Shown here in pieces: positions 1-7,355 of a DNA stretch of 24,043 bases. A program made the position numbers and the translations under genes. The notes under the pieces were generated by a model. It had not been told where the DNA came from. It saw only the letters and a list, made by a program, of their open reading frames with translations, and did no database searches. This stretch comes from an uncultured Collinsella sp. (GTDB lineage: Bacteria > Actinomycetota > Coriobacteriia > Coriobacteriales > Coriobacteriaceae). Numbering within the stretch: the first letter of the stretch is position 1; each line of letters begins with the position of its first letter. The DNA lies in the NCBI GenBank assembly GCA_900542905.1, contig UQPF01000026.1:1-24043 (forward strand), written 5' to 3'.

Positions 1-353
1 CATCTCCACCGTTCCTTCAACTGGGAAAACGGCGCCCCCGGGCCCCGGGAGGGGCAGCGGGGGCGTTCGGCTAGGTGCGGGAACGGCCTATTTGCTCAAT
101 GTGTTCGGCTGAGATCGGAAATCAACCTTATCTGGGCATTTGGCACCAAATTACGACATTTCTTTATCGATTATTTACGCTGGTAGCTGACTCGCAGCTA
201 ATCGTCATTCGCTTGTCAACAAAATTGGCATCTCTTTATGTCCTTTGGTATAGAGGATATAATTATTAACCCCTCCCCCAATATTTTTGAGTGATCTGCA
301 AGGCAGTAGACGTCCTCACTCCTCATGATTACCGCGCATTGCCATCCACCGGA
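1..353. other. Intergenic stretch without a convincing gene
   Basis: I see no supportable gene here. Near the left edge, 33-39 (CGCCCCC) pairs with 59-65 (GGGGGCG) around a 19-base loop. Read leftward, this hairpin is followed by a short T run, so it could be a weak terminator. Positions 120-290 are clearly more AT-rich than the rest of the window. They contain a small inverted repeat (TAGCTG 184-189 / CAGCTA 195-200) and promoter-like hexamers in the rightward direction: TTGTCA 213-218 with TTATGT 17 bases later, and TATAAT 258-263. No rightward gene follows, so these may be chance or may serve an unrecognised small RNA. An open frame of 64 codons at 75-269 has no ribosome site and no recognisable protein features. 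Confidence 0.4.
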
Positions 354-396
354 GCAAAACAAAAAGGGCGGGACCTGCTGCGCTTGCAGGCCCCGC
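354..396 (-). terminator. Intrinsic terminator of the flavin oxidoreductase gene
   Basis: Read leftward, GCGGG/CCTGC segments (368-378) pair with GCAGG/CCCGC segments (86-96 of the same hundred block, 386-396). The stem has 10 base pairs with one mismatch and a 7-base loop. It is followed by a T-rich tail (complement of 356-365). It lies about 75 bases after the stop codon at 472, a normal position for a Rho-independent terminator. Confidence 0.75.
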
Positions 397-471
397 ACCG
401 GTTGACACCCAACGGGACACAGCCGGGCGAGACGGATCCGTGCTACCGCCCCGCCTGGCCGCGATGTTCAA

Positions 472-2502
472 CTACAGCTCGTTGGCCGCGTGATACGCCG
501 TGCGAATGGCGCTCGCAATGTCGGCGGTGCGCTCACCCGAGCAGTCGCCCACGCAGGTCACGGGCACCGTCACGCCATCCAGGTCAAACGCGTTGGCCTT
601 GGAGCCCACGGCCATCACCACGTAATCGCAGGCGATCTTCACCGGCTCCTCGGCGCCGTCCTCGGCGGTGCGAACGGCCTCCACGCCCTCGTCAGTAATG
701 GCGGTTAGGCGGGTCTTCACGTGCTGCTCCACGTTGTGCTCGGCAAAGTCGCTCATAATCAGCGGCAGGATGGTCTCGGACTCGCCCGCGGCAATCTTGT
801 CGAGCATCTCCACGATCGCCACCTCGCAGCCGTGCTGCAGCAGATACTCGGCAGTCTCGGTGCCCACCAGGCCACCGCCAATGACGGCGACGCGCCCGCT
901 GAGCTCCACCTTGCCGGCCAGTACGTCCCAGCTCGAGACGACCTTCTCCGAGTCGGCACCCGGAACGGGGATGACCACGTCGTGTGCGCCCACAGCCACA
1001 ATCGCGGCGTCGGCGGCGTTGAGGTCCGCGGGGCTAGCGACGTGGTTGAGCTCGACCTTCACGCCCAGGCCAGGCAGAATCTTCTCGTAGTACTCGACCG
1101 AGCGCATGATCTCGTCCTTGCGCGGGGGCGCGGCCGCCAGCACAATCTGGCCGCCCAGATGGTCGCTCGCCTCGTAGACGGTCACGTCGTAGCCGCGCTT
1201 GGCTGCCACGCGCGCGGCCTCCAGGCCGGCAATACCGCCGCCCACCACGGCGATCTTCTTGTCGCCCTCGCCCGGCTTAATGGCTATGGTCGCCTCGTCA
1301 CCGTTCTCGGCGTTGAGCACGCACGAGATGTACTTGCGGTTTTGAATCGCGTCGACGCAGCCCTTGTTGCAGTTGAGGCACTCGCGGATGGGCTCACCCG
1401 TGGCGGCCTTCAGCGCAATGTCGGGGTCGCACATGAGCGAGCGGCCATAGGCGATGATGTCGGCGGCGCCGTCTTCCAGAATCTTCTCGCCGGCCTCGAC
1501 CGAAACCACGCGGCCCACGGTTGCCACCGGCACGGAGACCAGGGCCTTGACGCGCTCGGCCACGGGCAGCGTCCAGTTGTAGGGCATGGCGCCCATGGGC
1601 GGAATGGTGTCGCCCATGTTGCCGGTGTGGTTGGCCTGTGCGACCTGGATCATATCGATGCCCGCGCCCTCGAGCAGCTTGGCGAACTCGCAGGCCTCGT
1701 CGGGCTGCAGGCCGCCCTTGCCGCGCGGCGTGCCGTCGGGGTTCTCCATGATCACGGGGAGCTTGTACTCCACCATCAGCTGCGGCGCGGCTTCCTTAAT
1801 GGCAGCGACGACCTCCAGCGCGTAGCGAACGCGGTTCTCGAACGAGCCGCCGTACTCGTCGGTGCGCTGGTTGAGGATGGCCGAGCACAGCGAACCTACC
1901 AGGCGGTCGCCGTGGACCTCGATGGCATCGATCCCGGCCTGCTGCGCGCGAGCGGCCGAGGCGGCGATAGCCTCCTTGATCTGGGTGAGCTGCTCCACAC
2001 TCGCCTCGTTCACAAAGTGCTGCATGTCGTGGTGCAGCTTGGCGTAGGCCTGGTTGCGGATCTCGTTGGACTCGGCCATCTTGGCGGCAAAGGTCTCCTC
2101 GTCGCCGGCGGCCTTGGCCTCCTGCGCGGCCTTGGCGGCGGCCATGGATCCCATGACCATGCGGCCGACACCGGGCACGTCGTACTCGGGGTGGAACAGC
2201 TGCAGCGCGACCTTGGCGCCGTGCTTGTGGACGGCATCGGCCAGGGCCTTAAACGTGGGGATTTGGGCGTCGGTCGCCAGCTTGGGCGTGGGGCTTGCGG
2301 TCATGACGGGAGCAACGTCGCCGATGACGATGTAACTCACGCCGCCACGGGCCAAGCGCTCGTAAAAAGCCAGGCTGCGCTCGCCAATGGAGCCGTCACG
2401 CTCCTCGTAGCCGGTGGTCAGCGGCGGAAACATAATGCGGTTTTTGAGCTCAAGGGGGCCAACCGTAATGGGCTGAAGCAGCTTGGATGCAGGTGCGGTC
2501 AT
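472..2502 (-). CDS. NADH:flavin oxidoreductase / 2,4-dienoyl-CoA reductase-like protein
   Basis: This is a multidomain old-yellow-enzyme family protein of 676 residues. Residues 1-370 form an FMN-binding TIM barrel (N-terminal NRIMFPPLTTG; RTDEYGGSFENR near 213-224). A [4Fe-4S] motif follows with C375, C378, C382 and C394. An FAD-binding Rossmann fold (GGGIAG, 421-426) and a second NAD(P) Rossmann fold (VIGGGLVGTE, about 543) complete it. Length and order match FadH-type dienoyl-CoA reductases and gut enzymes such as BaiCD/BaiH that reduce enoate bonds. The substrate cannot be told from sequence. An Ala-rich, charged insertion at about 116-166 is unusual. The ATG at 2502 was preferred over the one at 2508 because GAGAGG then sits 7 bases upstream rather than 1. 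The gene appears monocistronic, with its own terminator. Confidence 0.93.
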   Translation of the reverse strand: MTAPASKLLQPITVGPLELKNRIMFPPLTTGYEERDGSIGERSLAFYERLARGGVSYIVIGDVAPVMTASPTPKLATDAQIPTFKALADAVHKHGAKVALQLFHPEYDVPGVGRMVMGSMAAAKAAQEAKAAGDEETFAAKMAESNEIRNQAYAKLHHDMQHFVNEASVEQLTQIKEAIAASAARAQQAGIDAIEVHGDRLVGSLCSAILNQRTDEYGGSFENRVRYALEVVAAIKEAAPQLMVEYKLPVIMENPDGTPRGKGGLQPDEACEFAKLLEGAGIDMIQVAQANHTGNMGDTIPPMGAMPYNWTLPVAERVKALVSVPVATVGRVVSVEAGEKILEDGAADIIAYGRSLMCDPDIALKAATGEPIRECLNCNKGCVDAIQNRKYISCVLNAENGDEATIAIKPGEGDKKIAVVGGGIAGLEAARVAAKRGYDVTVYEASDHLGGQIVLAAAPPRKDEIMRSVEYYEKILPGLGVKVELNHVASPADLNAADAAIVAVGAHDVVIPVPGADSEKVVSSWDVLAGKVELSGRVAVIGGGLVGTETAEYLLQHGCEVAIVEMLDKIAAGESETILPLIMSDFAEHNVEQHVKTRLTAITDEGVEAVRTAEDGAEEPVKIACDYVVMAVGSKANAFDLDGVTVPVTCVGDCSGERTADIASAIRTAYHAANEL

Positions 2503-2554
2503 GGACATTCCTCTCTTGTAGGCGCGGCGGCGATGTTGCCGCGTAGTTGTCTAG

Positions 2555-2584
2555 AGGATATGGCATGGGAATACAACAGCGCAA
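2555..2584 (-). promoter_or_regulatory. Possible promoter of the flavin oxidoreductase gene
   Basis: Read leftward, TTGCGC (2579-2584) and TATCCT (2555-2560) are 18 bases apart and lie about 55 bases before the start codon. Both hexamers are imperfect, so this is a tentative call. Confidence 0.35.
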
Positions 2585-2640
2585 CGGAAATCGGCGGACA
2601 GCAGGTAGCGGCAGGTGGATGGGGCAGGGCGGCCCGTCGG

Positions 2641-2864
2641 TTTGTCTCAATCTGTAACAGTTACGCGACAAAACCGGGTCTTACTGTTACAGATCGAGAC
2701 AAACCAAACCCGCCTGCTAAAAAATCTCAATCTATAACAACAACTCGGCAAAATCCGTCCCTCGTGTTACAGATTTAGACAAACGAAGACCGTCCTGCCG
2801 AAACATCTCGATCTGTAACACCTAGCCGCCCAAATCGGGTCTAGATGTTACAGATCGAGATTTT
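2641..2864. repeat. Three-unit array of about 80-bp palindromic repeats
   Basis: Three copies of the same palindromic unit follow each other with a period of about 80 bases. Arms are 2641-2660/2684-2703 (19 of 20 pair), 2725-2739/2765-2779 (partly decayed) and 2806-2820/2846-2860 (15 of 15 pair). The arm core is TCTCGATCTGTAACA. The loops are also related (CGGCAAAATCCG-like, 23-25 bases), and so are the spacers between units (CCTGCnnAAA). The whole unit was therefore duplicated, not only the arms. Units have diverged too far for a CRISPR array and there is no coding potential. The array sits between the tRNA terminator and the oxidoreductase promoter. Confidence 0.85.
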
Positions 2865-2907
2865 GTTTGAGAGGCCGAGAATTGGACCGAAAACACGGTC
2901 CCGAAAT

Positions 2908-2940
2908 AACAAAAAAGCTCGCCGGCTAGGCCGACGAGCT
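2908..2940 (-). terminator. Intrinsic terminator of tRNA-fMet
   Basis: Read leftward, an 11-bp stem (2930-2940 with 2916-2926, one G-U pair) with a 3-base loop is followed by six T residues. It begins 10 bases after the CCA end of the tRNA. Confidence 0.9.
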
Positions 2941-2949
2941 GCAAGTTCT

Positions 2950-3026
2950 TGGTCGCGGGGGCAGGATTTGAACCTACGACCTCCGGGTTATGAGCCCGGC
3001 GAGCTACCAGACTGCTCCACCCCGCA
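2950..3026 (-). tRNA. Initiator tRNA-fMet (anticodon CAT)
   Basis: The 77-base cloverleaf has an encoded CCA end. The anticodon is CAT in the loop CTCATAA. The anticodon stem has three consecutive G-C pairs (GGG/CCC), and the D stem has the A11-U24 pair; both are hallmarks of bacterial initiator tRNA. The first acceptor pair is U1-G72, a weak wobble pair in place of the usual C1xA72 mismatch that marks initiators for formylation. The T arm GGTTCAAATCC is intact. It is a single-gene unit with its own promoter (3058-3086) and terminator (2908-2940). Confidence 0.96.
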
Positions 3027-3057
3027 ATGTCTGGGCGCCTCATGTGCGCAAGAAAGA

Positions 3058-3086
3058 ATATTACGCGGGAGTTCGGTAAACGGCAA
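3058..3086 (-). promoter_or_regulatory. Promoter of tRNA-fMet
   Basis: Read leftward, TTGCCG (3081-3086) and TAATAT (3058-3063) are separated by exactly 17 bases. Transcription would start near 3051, about 25 bases before the mature tRNA. This is the best-matching sigma-70-type promoter in the window. Confidence 0.7.
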
Positions 3087-3181
3087 GGAAAATCTCGTAG
3101 AGCATAATTCCTTCATATTTAAAACCCCTCAGCCCCTATCACCGTAAACGAATCGCAGCCGAGCGCCGTCGACGGCACGTA

Positions 3182-3187
3182 TACAAT
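3182..3187 (+). promoter_or_regulatory. Possible -10 element of coaX
   Basis: TACAAT (overlapping TATACA) lies 37 bases before the coaX ATG. No convincing -35 hexamer is present. The same TACAAT hexamer precedes folP, prs and the amino-acid ABC operon. Confidence 0.35.
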
Positions 3188-3223
3188 GGTGCGCGTCCTT
3201 TTATGCCAACACCGGGAGTAGAC

Positions 3224-3997
3224 ATGCTGCTCGCTATCGATATGGGAAATACGCAAACGGCCATGGGCCTGTTTGACGGAGACGAGCTGGTGCAGTCGTG
3301 GCGCATGCCCACCGACCGCTCTTATACCGCCGACGAGATCCATGTGCGCCTGATGGGTTTCTTTAAGATGTACGGCCTTTCGCTCGACGCGGTCGACGCG
3401 ATCGCCTTTGCGGGCGTGGTGCCGCAGCTCTCGCGCGAGTGGCACGCCGTGGCCGACCGCATTGCCGCGGACGCCATCGTCATCGGGCCGCAGACGGCCG
3501 CCGTAACCAAGCTGCGGGCGGCGCGCCCCCAGGCCGTTGGTGCCGACCGCATCGCCAACGCCGTCGCTGCCGAGACCTTCTACGGCGCGCCGGCGATCGT
3601 GGTGGACTTTGGCACCGCGACCAATATCGACGTCATCGATGAGGACGGTTATTACATTGGTGGAGCGATTGCGCCGGGCATCCGCATTTCGATGGACGCG
3701 CTCGCCGCCCGAGCCGCCAAGCTCGCCAGCGTGCCGCTCGAGGCGCCCGAGCATGCCATCGGCCGCGATACCGAGGAGTGCATCAAGGTGGGCGCCGTGA
3801 CGGGCGCCGCCGCCATGGCCGAGGGCCTGGTCGCGCGCATGAAGCGCGAGCTGGGCCGCGAGGATGCCACCGTTATCGCCACGGGCGGTCTCGCCAGCAT
3901 CGTCGCCGATTCGACCGATGCCTTCGACGTGGTCGACGGACAGCTCACCATCAAGGGTATCTGCGAAATCTACCGCCGCATGCAGGAGTTAGCGTAG
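3224..3997 (+). CDS. coaX: Type III pantothenate kinase
   Basis: The enzyme phosphorylates pantothenate with ATP in the first step of coenzyme A synthesis and acts in the cytosol. The 257-residue length is typical of CoaX. Visible motifs are the N-terminal ASKHA phosphate loop (LLAIDMGNTQ), the GADRIAN motif, the catalytic-aspartate segment VVDFGTATNIDVI followed by GGAIAPGI, and the C-terminal ATGGLA adenosine loop. The ATG at 3224 was chosen because GGGAG lies 5 bases upstream and the conserved protein begins there; an upstream ATG at 3203 would only add seven unconserved residues. It is monocistronic and converges on the biotin-ligase-like gene with only 20 bases between the stop codons. 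Type III kinases are not feedback-inhibited by CoA in known cases, so control is probably transcriptional. Confidence 0.96.
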   Translation: MLLAIDMGNTQTAMGLFDGDELVQSWRMPTDRSYTADEIHVRLMGFFKMYGLSLDAVDAIAFAGVVPQLSREWHAVADRIAADAIVIGPQTAAVTKLRAARPQAVGADRIANAVAAETFYGAPAIVVDFGTATNIDVIDEDGYYIGGAIAPGIRISMDALAARAAKLASVPLEAPEHAIGRDTEECIKVGAVTGAAAMAEGLVARMKRELGREDATVIATGGLASIVADSTDAFDVVDGQLTIKGICEIYRRMQELA

Positions 3998-4019
3998 GCT
4001 CTGGCGAAGCCGAGACGCT
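3991..4019. terminator. Shared hairpin between convergent stop codons
   Basis: AGCGT (3991-3995) pairs with ACGCT (4015-4019), with inner CTC/GAG and GGC/GCC pairs around a GAA loop. It overlaps both stop codons of the convergent genes. There is no T tract on either side, so its role as a bidirectional terminator is only plausible. Confidence 0.35.
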
Positions 4020-4719
4020 ACAGCCCGCGAATTCGTACAGCCTCGGGCGGAAACTCCTGCTCGCCGGCATCGGTCTTGATGGTCGCGCGGCCCCAGATGT
4101 CCAGGCCCGCAAACACACCGACCGCAAGCGGCAAGCCGTTGGGAGACACCGCCGCAACCTGGCGGCCCAGCAGCGGCACCATGTCGAAGTACTCGCCCAG
4201 CACGGGAGCCAGCGGCCCTGCGGCGCCTTGCGGCGTGTTGGCAACAACCGCCCAGGCGTCCACGCGGGCCAGCACGGCGGCGGCCAGCGTCTCGACCAGC
4301 GCTTCGTCAGCCACGTCCACACCAAGCTCGCTCAGCGCCGAACGCTCAATATCCACCGTCACGGCACCGAACATGCCCGCGGCACCGGCACCGCCGTTCA
4401 CGGCAACACGCGCGAGCGACGTCTCAAACGCAGGCGCACCGCACACGATATCGCTCGGCCACTGGATACCCACCTTACCGGCAAGGCCCAACCCCGGCGT
4501 CGAAGCCGTGCCCACAAGCGCGTCCATCATGCCCATAGCCGCCACAAACGGCAGGCCGTGGAAGGCATGCATGTTCACATCGGGGCGCACGACCAGCGAA
4601 AACATCAGCGATGCATCGCCCGCGCTCCACGCGCACCAGCCCGCGGACATGCCCTCGCGGCCCGCGTCGCGCGCCGCGTCGAGCTCGGTGCCAGCGGCAA
4701 CAGCATTCATCTCGATCAT
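4018..4719 (-). CDS. Degenerate biotin-protein-ligase-like protein
   Basis: The 233-residue protein aligns by eye with the catalytic and C-terminal domains of BirA-type biotin ligases. Matching parts are SLVVRPD (41-47) for the strand after the ligand loop, GIQWPSDIV (84-92) for the KWPNDI motif, and a C-terminal SH3-like domain (about 184-233, ending FPPEAVRIRGL). The glycine/arginine-rich GRGRxGR loop that holds biotinyl-AMP is absent, and so is the catalytic lysine of GRKLAGIL. No N-terminal helix-turn-helix is present. It may be inactive, or bind another ligand. The start directly follows the folP-folK stop with no gap, so translation is probably coupled; an alternative ATG is at 4710. 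It is the last gene of the leftward folate unit. Family membership is moderately sure, function unknown. Confidence 0.8.
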   Translation of the reverse strand: MIEMNAVAAGTELDAARDAGREGMSAGWCAWSAGDASLMFSLVVRPDVNMHAFHGLPFVAAMGMMDALVGTASTPGLGLAGKVGIQWPSDIVCGAPAFETSLARVAVNGGAGAAGMFGAVTVDIERSALSELGVDVADEALVETLAAAVLARVDAWAVVANTPQGAAGPLAPVLGEYFDMVPLLGRQVAAVSPNGLPLAVGVFAGLDIWGRATIKTDAGEQEFPPEAVRIRGL

Positions 4720-6462
4720 CTACATACGCCCCAATTCGCCCACGATATGGCCCACGCGGTCCTCGGGCTCCTTGACCTCGACGCCGTTGTAGCGGAAGAA
4801 CCGCGCCGGGTCGTGCATCAGGTCCTCGAGCGGCACCAGCACAAAATCGCGTTCGCCGATCAGCGGATGCGGCAGGCGCAGCTTTTTGCCGCCGTGGGTC
4901 TCGCCGTCCATCCACAGCAGGTCCAGGTCGATGGTGCGCGGACCGTTGGCCTTGGCCTTTTTGGAGCGGTCGCGCCCCAGCTCGACCTCGATCTTCATGA
5001 GCTCGTCGAGCAGCACCAACGGCGCCAGCTCGGTCTTAATCTCGATGACAGCGTTGGCAAACGCGTCCTGGCGCGTCTCGTAGGCCGGCTCGCTCTCGTA
5101 GATCTTGGAGGAGTTGGACACGCAGGTGAGCGGAATCTCGGCGATCATGTCGCGCGCGGCGCGGATGTTGTCGCAACGATGCCCCAGGTTGGAGCCCACG
5201 GCCACAAACGCACGGCGCGGCTGCGGCTTGGCGACGGCCCAGTAACCGTTCAGGAACTGCGCAAAACCCGCGGCGTCGTGCACGCGCACGATGTTGGCAC
5301 CGGCCTGGATGGCGCCCAGGCACACGCCAAACGTGGCGGCATCGCGCGCGGCGGCCTCGGTCACGCCCGAGACAGCGCCCACAAAACGCTTGCGCGACAC
5401 GGCGCACATGAGCGGATAGCCCAGTGACGCCATCTTGGCAGTCTCGCGCTGGATGACGATGTCCTCGTTAGCCGACTTACCAAAGCCCGGGCCAGGATCG
5501 ATGCAGATGCGGTCGCGCGACACGCCGGCATGGATGAGTGTGCGGGCCTGGTCGGACAGAAAGCCCATGACGCGGCGCATGATGGGCGCCGAATCGGGCA
5601 GGGTAAAGCGGCGGAGCTGAGAGGTGGGCACGTAGGCCTCCTCGCGGCGGGCGCTGCGGCGCATCATGGCGGCCAGGCGGTCATTGGACTCCGATTCGGC
5701 CTCGGTGGCTGCGGGCGCGGCCTCGGGTGCGGGCGCGACGGTCTCGGCGGCAGCAGCCCGCTCGGCGGCGGGCGTCTCCTGCTCGCTTGCAGGCTCGGAC
5801 GTGGGCTCCGGCTCGCCAAACGGCAGTGAGGGCTGTACCACACCGCCCGGAAGCTTGGCCTCAACCTTGGGCTCGCCCAGCAACTTGCCGCGACGGCGAC
5901 GGGCCGGCTTCTCGGCCTCGCGCGCGGCCTCGGCAGCCGCTTCGCGTGCCTTCTCGGCAACAAACGCCGCAGCCGAGGTATCGAGCTGCACCGTTGCGTG
6001 CGTGCGGGCGGGCGCGGCGACCTCGCCGGCATGCATCACGATGACGCCGCAGGTGCTCGTCTTAACGAACTCGACCATCTTGGGATCAGTGAAGCCCGTC
6101 ACGTCGTTGACGATCGAGGCGCCGCAGCGCACGGCCGCCTTGGCAACCGCCACATGACGCGTGTCGATCGAGACGATGGCGCCCTCCTTGGCCAGCGCGC
6201 GCACCACGGGCAGCACGCGGCGAGCCTCCTCGTCGGGGTTGACCGGGGTAAAACCAGGGCGCGTGGACTCGCCGCCCACGTCGATGATGTCGGCGCCGGC
6301 GTCGAGCATCGCCAGGCCGTACTCGATGGCGGCATCGGGGTCGAAGTGCTCCCCGCCATCGCTAAACGAATCGGGCGTCACGTTGAGGACGCCCATGATG
6401 CGCGGACGGTCAAAGCTGAGCTCGTACTTTCCGCACCGCCATGTCTTGCTGTCGTTCGCCAT
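4720..6462 (-). CDS. folP-folK: Bifunctional dihydropteroate synthase / HPPK
   Basis: The 580-residue protein fuses two successive folate enzymes. Residues 23-400 are dihydropteroate synthase: MGVLNVTPDSFSDGG (23-37), DVGGESTRPG (61-70), SIDT (98-101), ND (119-120), DPGPGFGK (322-329), SRKRF (356-360), VRVHD (392-396). Residues 418-580 are hydroxymethyldihydropterin pyrophosphokinase: VAVGSNLGHR (420-429), YESEPAY (455-461), GPRTIDLDLL (507-516), PHPLIGERDFVL (531-542). HPPK makes the pyrophosphate that DHPS joins to p-aminobenzoate. The DHPS barrel is interrupted between the MH pair (143-144) and about residue 290 by a Glu/Ala/Pro-rich, probably disordered insertion. The ATG at 6462 has AGGAGG 6 bases upstream; a longer open frame to 6873 lacks support and would overlap Sir2. 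Confidence 0.95.
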   Translation of the reverse strand: MANDSKTWRCGKYELSFDRPRIMGVLNVTPDSFSDGGEHFDPDAAIEYGLAMLDAGADIIDVGGESTRPGFTPVNPDEEARRVLPVVRALAKEGAIVSIDTRHVAVAKAAVRCGASIVNDVTGFTDPKMVEFVKTSTCGVIVMHAGEVAAPARTHATVQLDTSAAAFVAEKAREAAAEAAREAEKPARRRRGKLLGEPKVEAKLPGGVVQPSLPFGEPEPTSEPASEQETPAAERAAAAETVAPAPEAAPAATEAESESNDRLAAMMRRSARREEAYVPTSQLRRFTLPDSAPIMRRVMGFLSDQARTLIHAGVSRDRICIDPGPGFGKSANEDIVIQRETAKMASLGYPLMCAVSRKRFVGAVSGVTEAAARDAATFGVCLGAIQAGANIVRVHDAAGFAQFLNGYWAVAKPQPRRAFVAVGSNLGHRCDNIRAARDMIAEIPLTCVSNSSKIYESEPAYETRQDAFANAVIEIKTELAPLVLLDELMKIEVELGRDRSKKAKANGPRTIDLDLLWMDGETHGGKKLRLPHPLIGERDFVLVPLEDLMHDPARFFRYNGVEVKEPEDRVGHIVGELGRM

Positions 6463-6484
6463 GAGCATCCTCCTAAAATGCCCA

Positions 6485-6512
6485 CGCCGCCGAGCTTGGG
6501 GAGCTGGCGGCG
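6485..6512 (-). promoter_or_regulatory. Leader hairpin upstream of folP-folK
   Basis: CGCCGCC plus AGCT (6485-6496) pair with AGCT plus GGCGGCG (6502-6512), an 11-bp stem with one bulged base. It sits in the predicted 5' leader, 22 bases before the start codon, with no T run. It could protect the mRNA, or end transcripts coming from Sir2. Confidence 0.45.
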
Positions 6513-6537
6513 GGGTCGCTTTGCACTCAGTCTTTCT

Positions 6538-6568
6538 ATTGTATCCGCGCGCGCGGGCTAGAACGCAA
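6538..6568 (-). promoter_or_regulatory. Possible promoter of folP-folK
   Basis: Read leftward, TACAAT (6538-6543) is preceded at 19 bases by TTGCGT (6563-6568), inside the last codons of the Sir2 gene. The -10 is good, the spacing is long. It would give a leader of roughly 70 bases containing the hairpin at 6485-6512. Confidence 0.4.
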
Positions 6569-7310
6569 ACGTGGCCGCGATGTCGCAAGAAATCAGCAGG
6601 TCGGCATTTGCATCCTGATCGGTGGGAGCAAGGTTGCATATGGCCAGCGTATCGCCGGTAAAGTATCGCGTAAGGCCTGCCGCCGGATACACCACGAGCG
6701 AGGTCCCGCCTACAATGAGGGCATCGGCCGCGGCGATGGCGGCAACGGCACCGGTCAACACATGCTCGTCGAGCGGCTCTTCGTAGAGCACTACATCGGG
6801 CTTGATGCGGCCGCCGCACGCGGGGCACGCAGGCACGCCCGCGGCATCCTCGTGCTCGCGCGAGCAAATCCACTCGGCGCTATAGACCGCGCCGCACGAC
6901 TGGCAAATGTTGCGATGGACCGATCCGTGCAGCTCGAACACGCGCTGTGAGCCGGCCATCTGATGCAGGCCGTCGATATTTTGCGTCACTACGGCGTCGA
7001 GCTTGCCGGCGCGCTCCAGCTCGGCTAGCTTGGTGTGGCAGCGGTTGGGCTTAGCGTTAAGCGCGATCATCTTGGTGCGGTAAAAGTCGAAGAACTCGGC
7101 AGGATGCGCCTCGTAAAAGCTATGCGACAGCATGGTCTCGGGCGGATAGGCAAACTGCTGGTGATACAGGCCGTCCACACTGCGGAAATCGGGGATGCCA
7201 CTTGCCGTGGAAACACCAGCGCCGCCAAAGAAGACCACGCGCTTGTGGGTGTCAAACAGATCCGCCAGCGCGGCGGAGGCCTGCCTGGGGTCCGATATTG
7301 CCTGCGTCAT
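6558..7310 (-). CDS. cobB: Sir2-family NAD-dependent protein deacylase
   Basis: Sirtuins remove acyl groups from lysines using NAD and release nicotinamide and O-acyl-ADP-ribose. The 250-residue length is normal. Seen in order: NAD-binding GAGVSTASGIPDFRS (30-44), TQNIDGLH (109-116), catalytic H128 in ELHGS, four zinc-binding cysteines (C136, C139, C162, C165), and GTSLVVYPAAGL in the second Rossmann part. The segment after GLY (AYPPETMLSH) resembles bacterial class U or M sirtuins more than class III CobB, so deacetylase activity is likelier than desuccinylase activity. The ATG at 7310 has GGAGG 6 bases upstream. It is divergent from exodeoxyribonuclease III and lies 95 bases before folP-folK on the same strand. 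Confidence 0.93.
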   Translation of the reverse strand: MTQAISDPRQASAALADLFDTHKRVVFFGGAGVSTASGIPDFRSVDGLYHQQFAYPPETMLSHSFYEAHPAEFFDFYRTKMIALNAKPNRCHTKLAELERAGKLDAVVTQNIDGLHQMAGSQRVFELHGSVHRNICQSCGAVYSAEWICSREHEDAAGVPACPACGGRIKPDVVLYEEPLDEHVLTGAVAAIAAADALIVGGTSLVVYPAAGLTRYFTGDTLAICNLAPTDQDANADLLISCDIAATFAF

Positions 7311-7355
7311 ATGAGTCCTCCGTCCTTGTTAGTCGGGCAGCGTTGGGCGACGTCC

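Noticed and set aside
75..269. Short rightward open frame of 64 codons
   Set aside because: No Shine-Dalgarno site, no family features, and it lies in an AT-rich promoter-like stretch.
721..2778. Long open frame of 685 codons opposite the flavin oxidoreductase
   Set aside because: It is antisense to a clearly recognisable enzyme. High GC keeps such opposite frames open, and the translation is His/Gly/Leu-rich with no domain.
2641..2864. CRISPR array
   Set aside because: Units are about 80 bp, diverged and strongly palindromic, and the spacers are themselves related to each other. No cas gene is near.
2822..3043. Leftward open frame of 73 codons
   Set aside because: It spans the tRNA gene, its terminator and a palindromic repeat.
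6463..6873. N-terminal extension of FolP-FolK
   Set aside because: It would overlap the Sir2 gene and is basic and unconserved; AGGAGG precisely supports the ATG at 6462.
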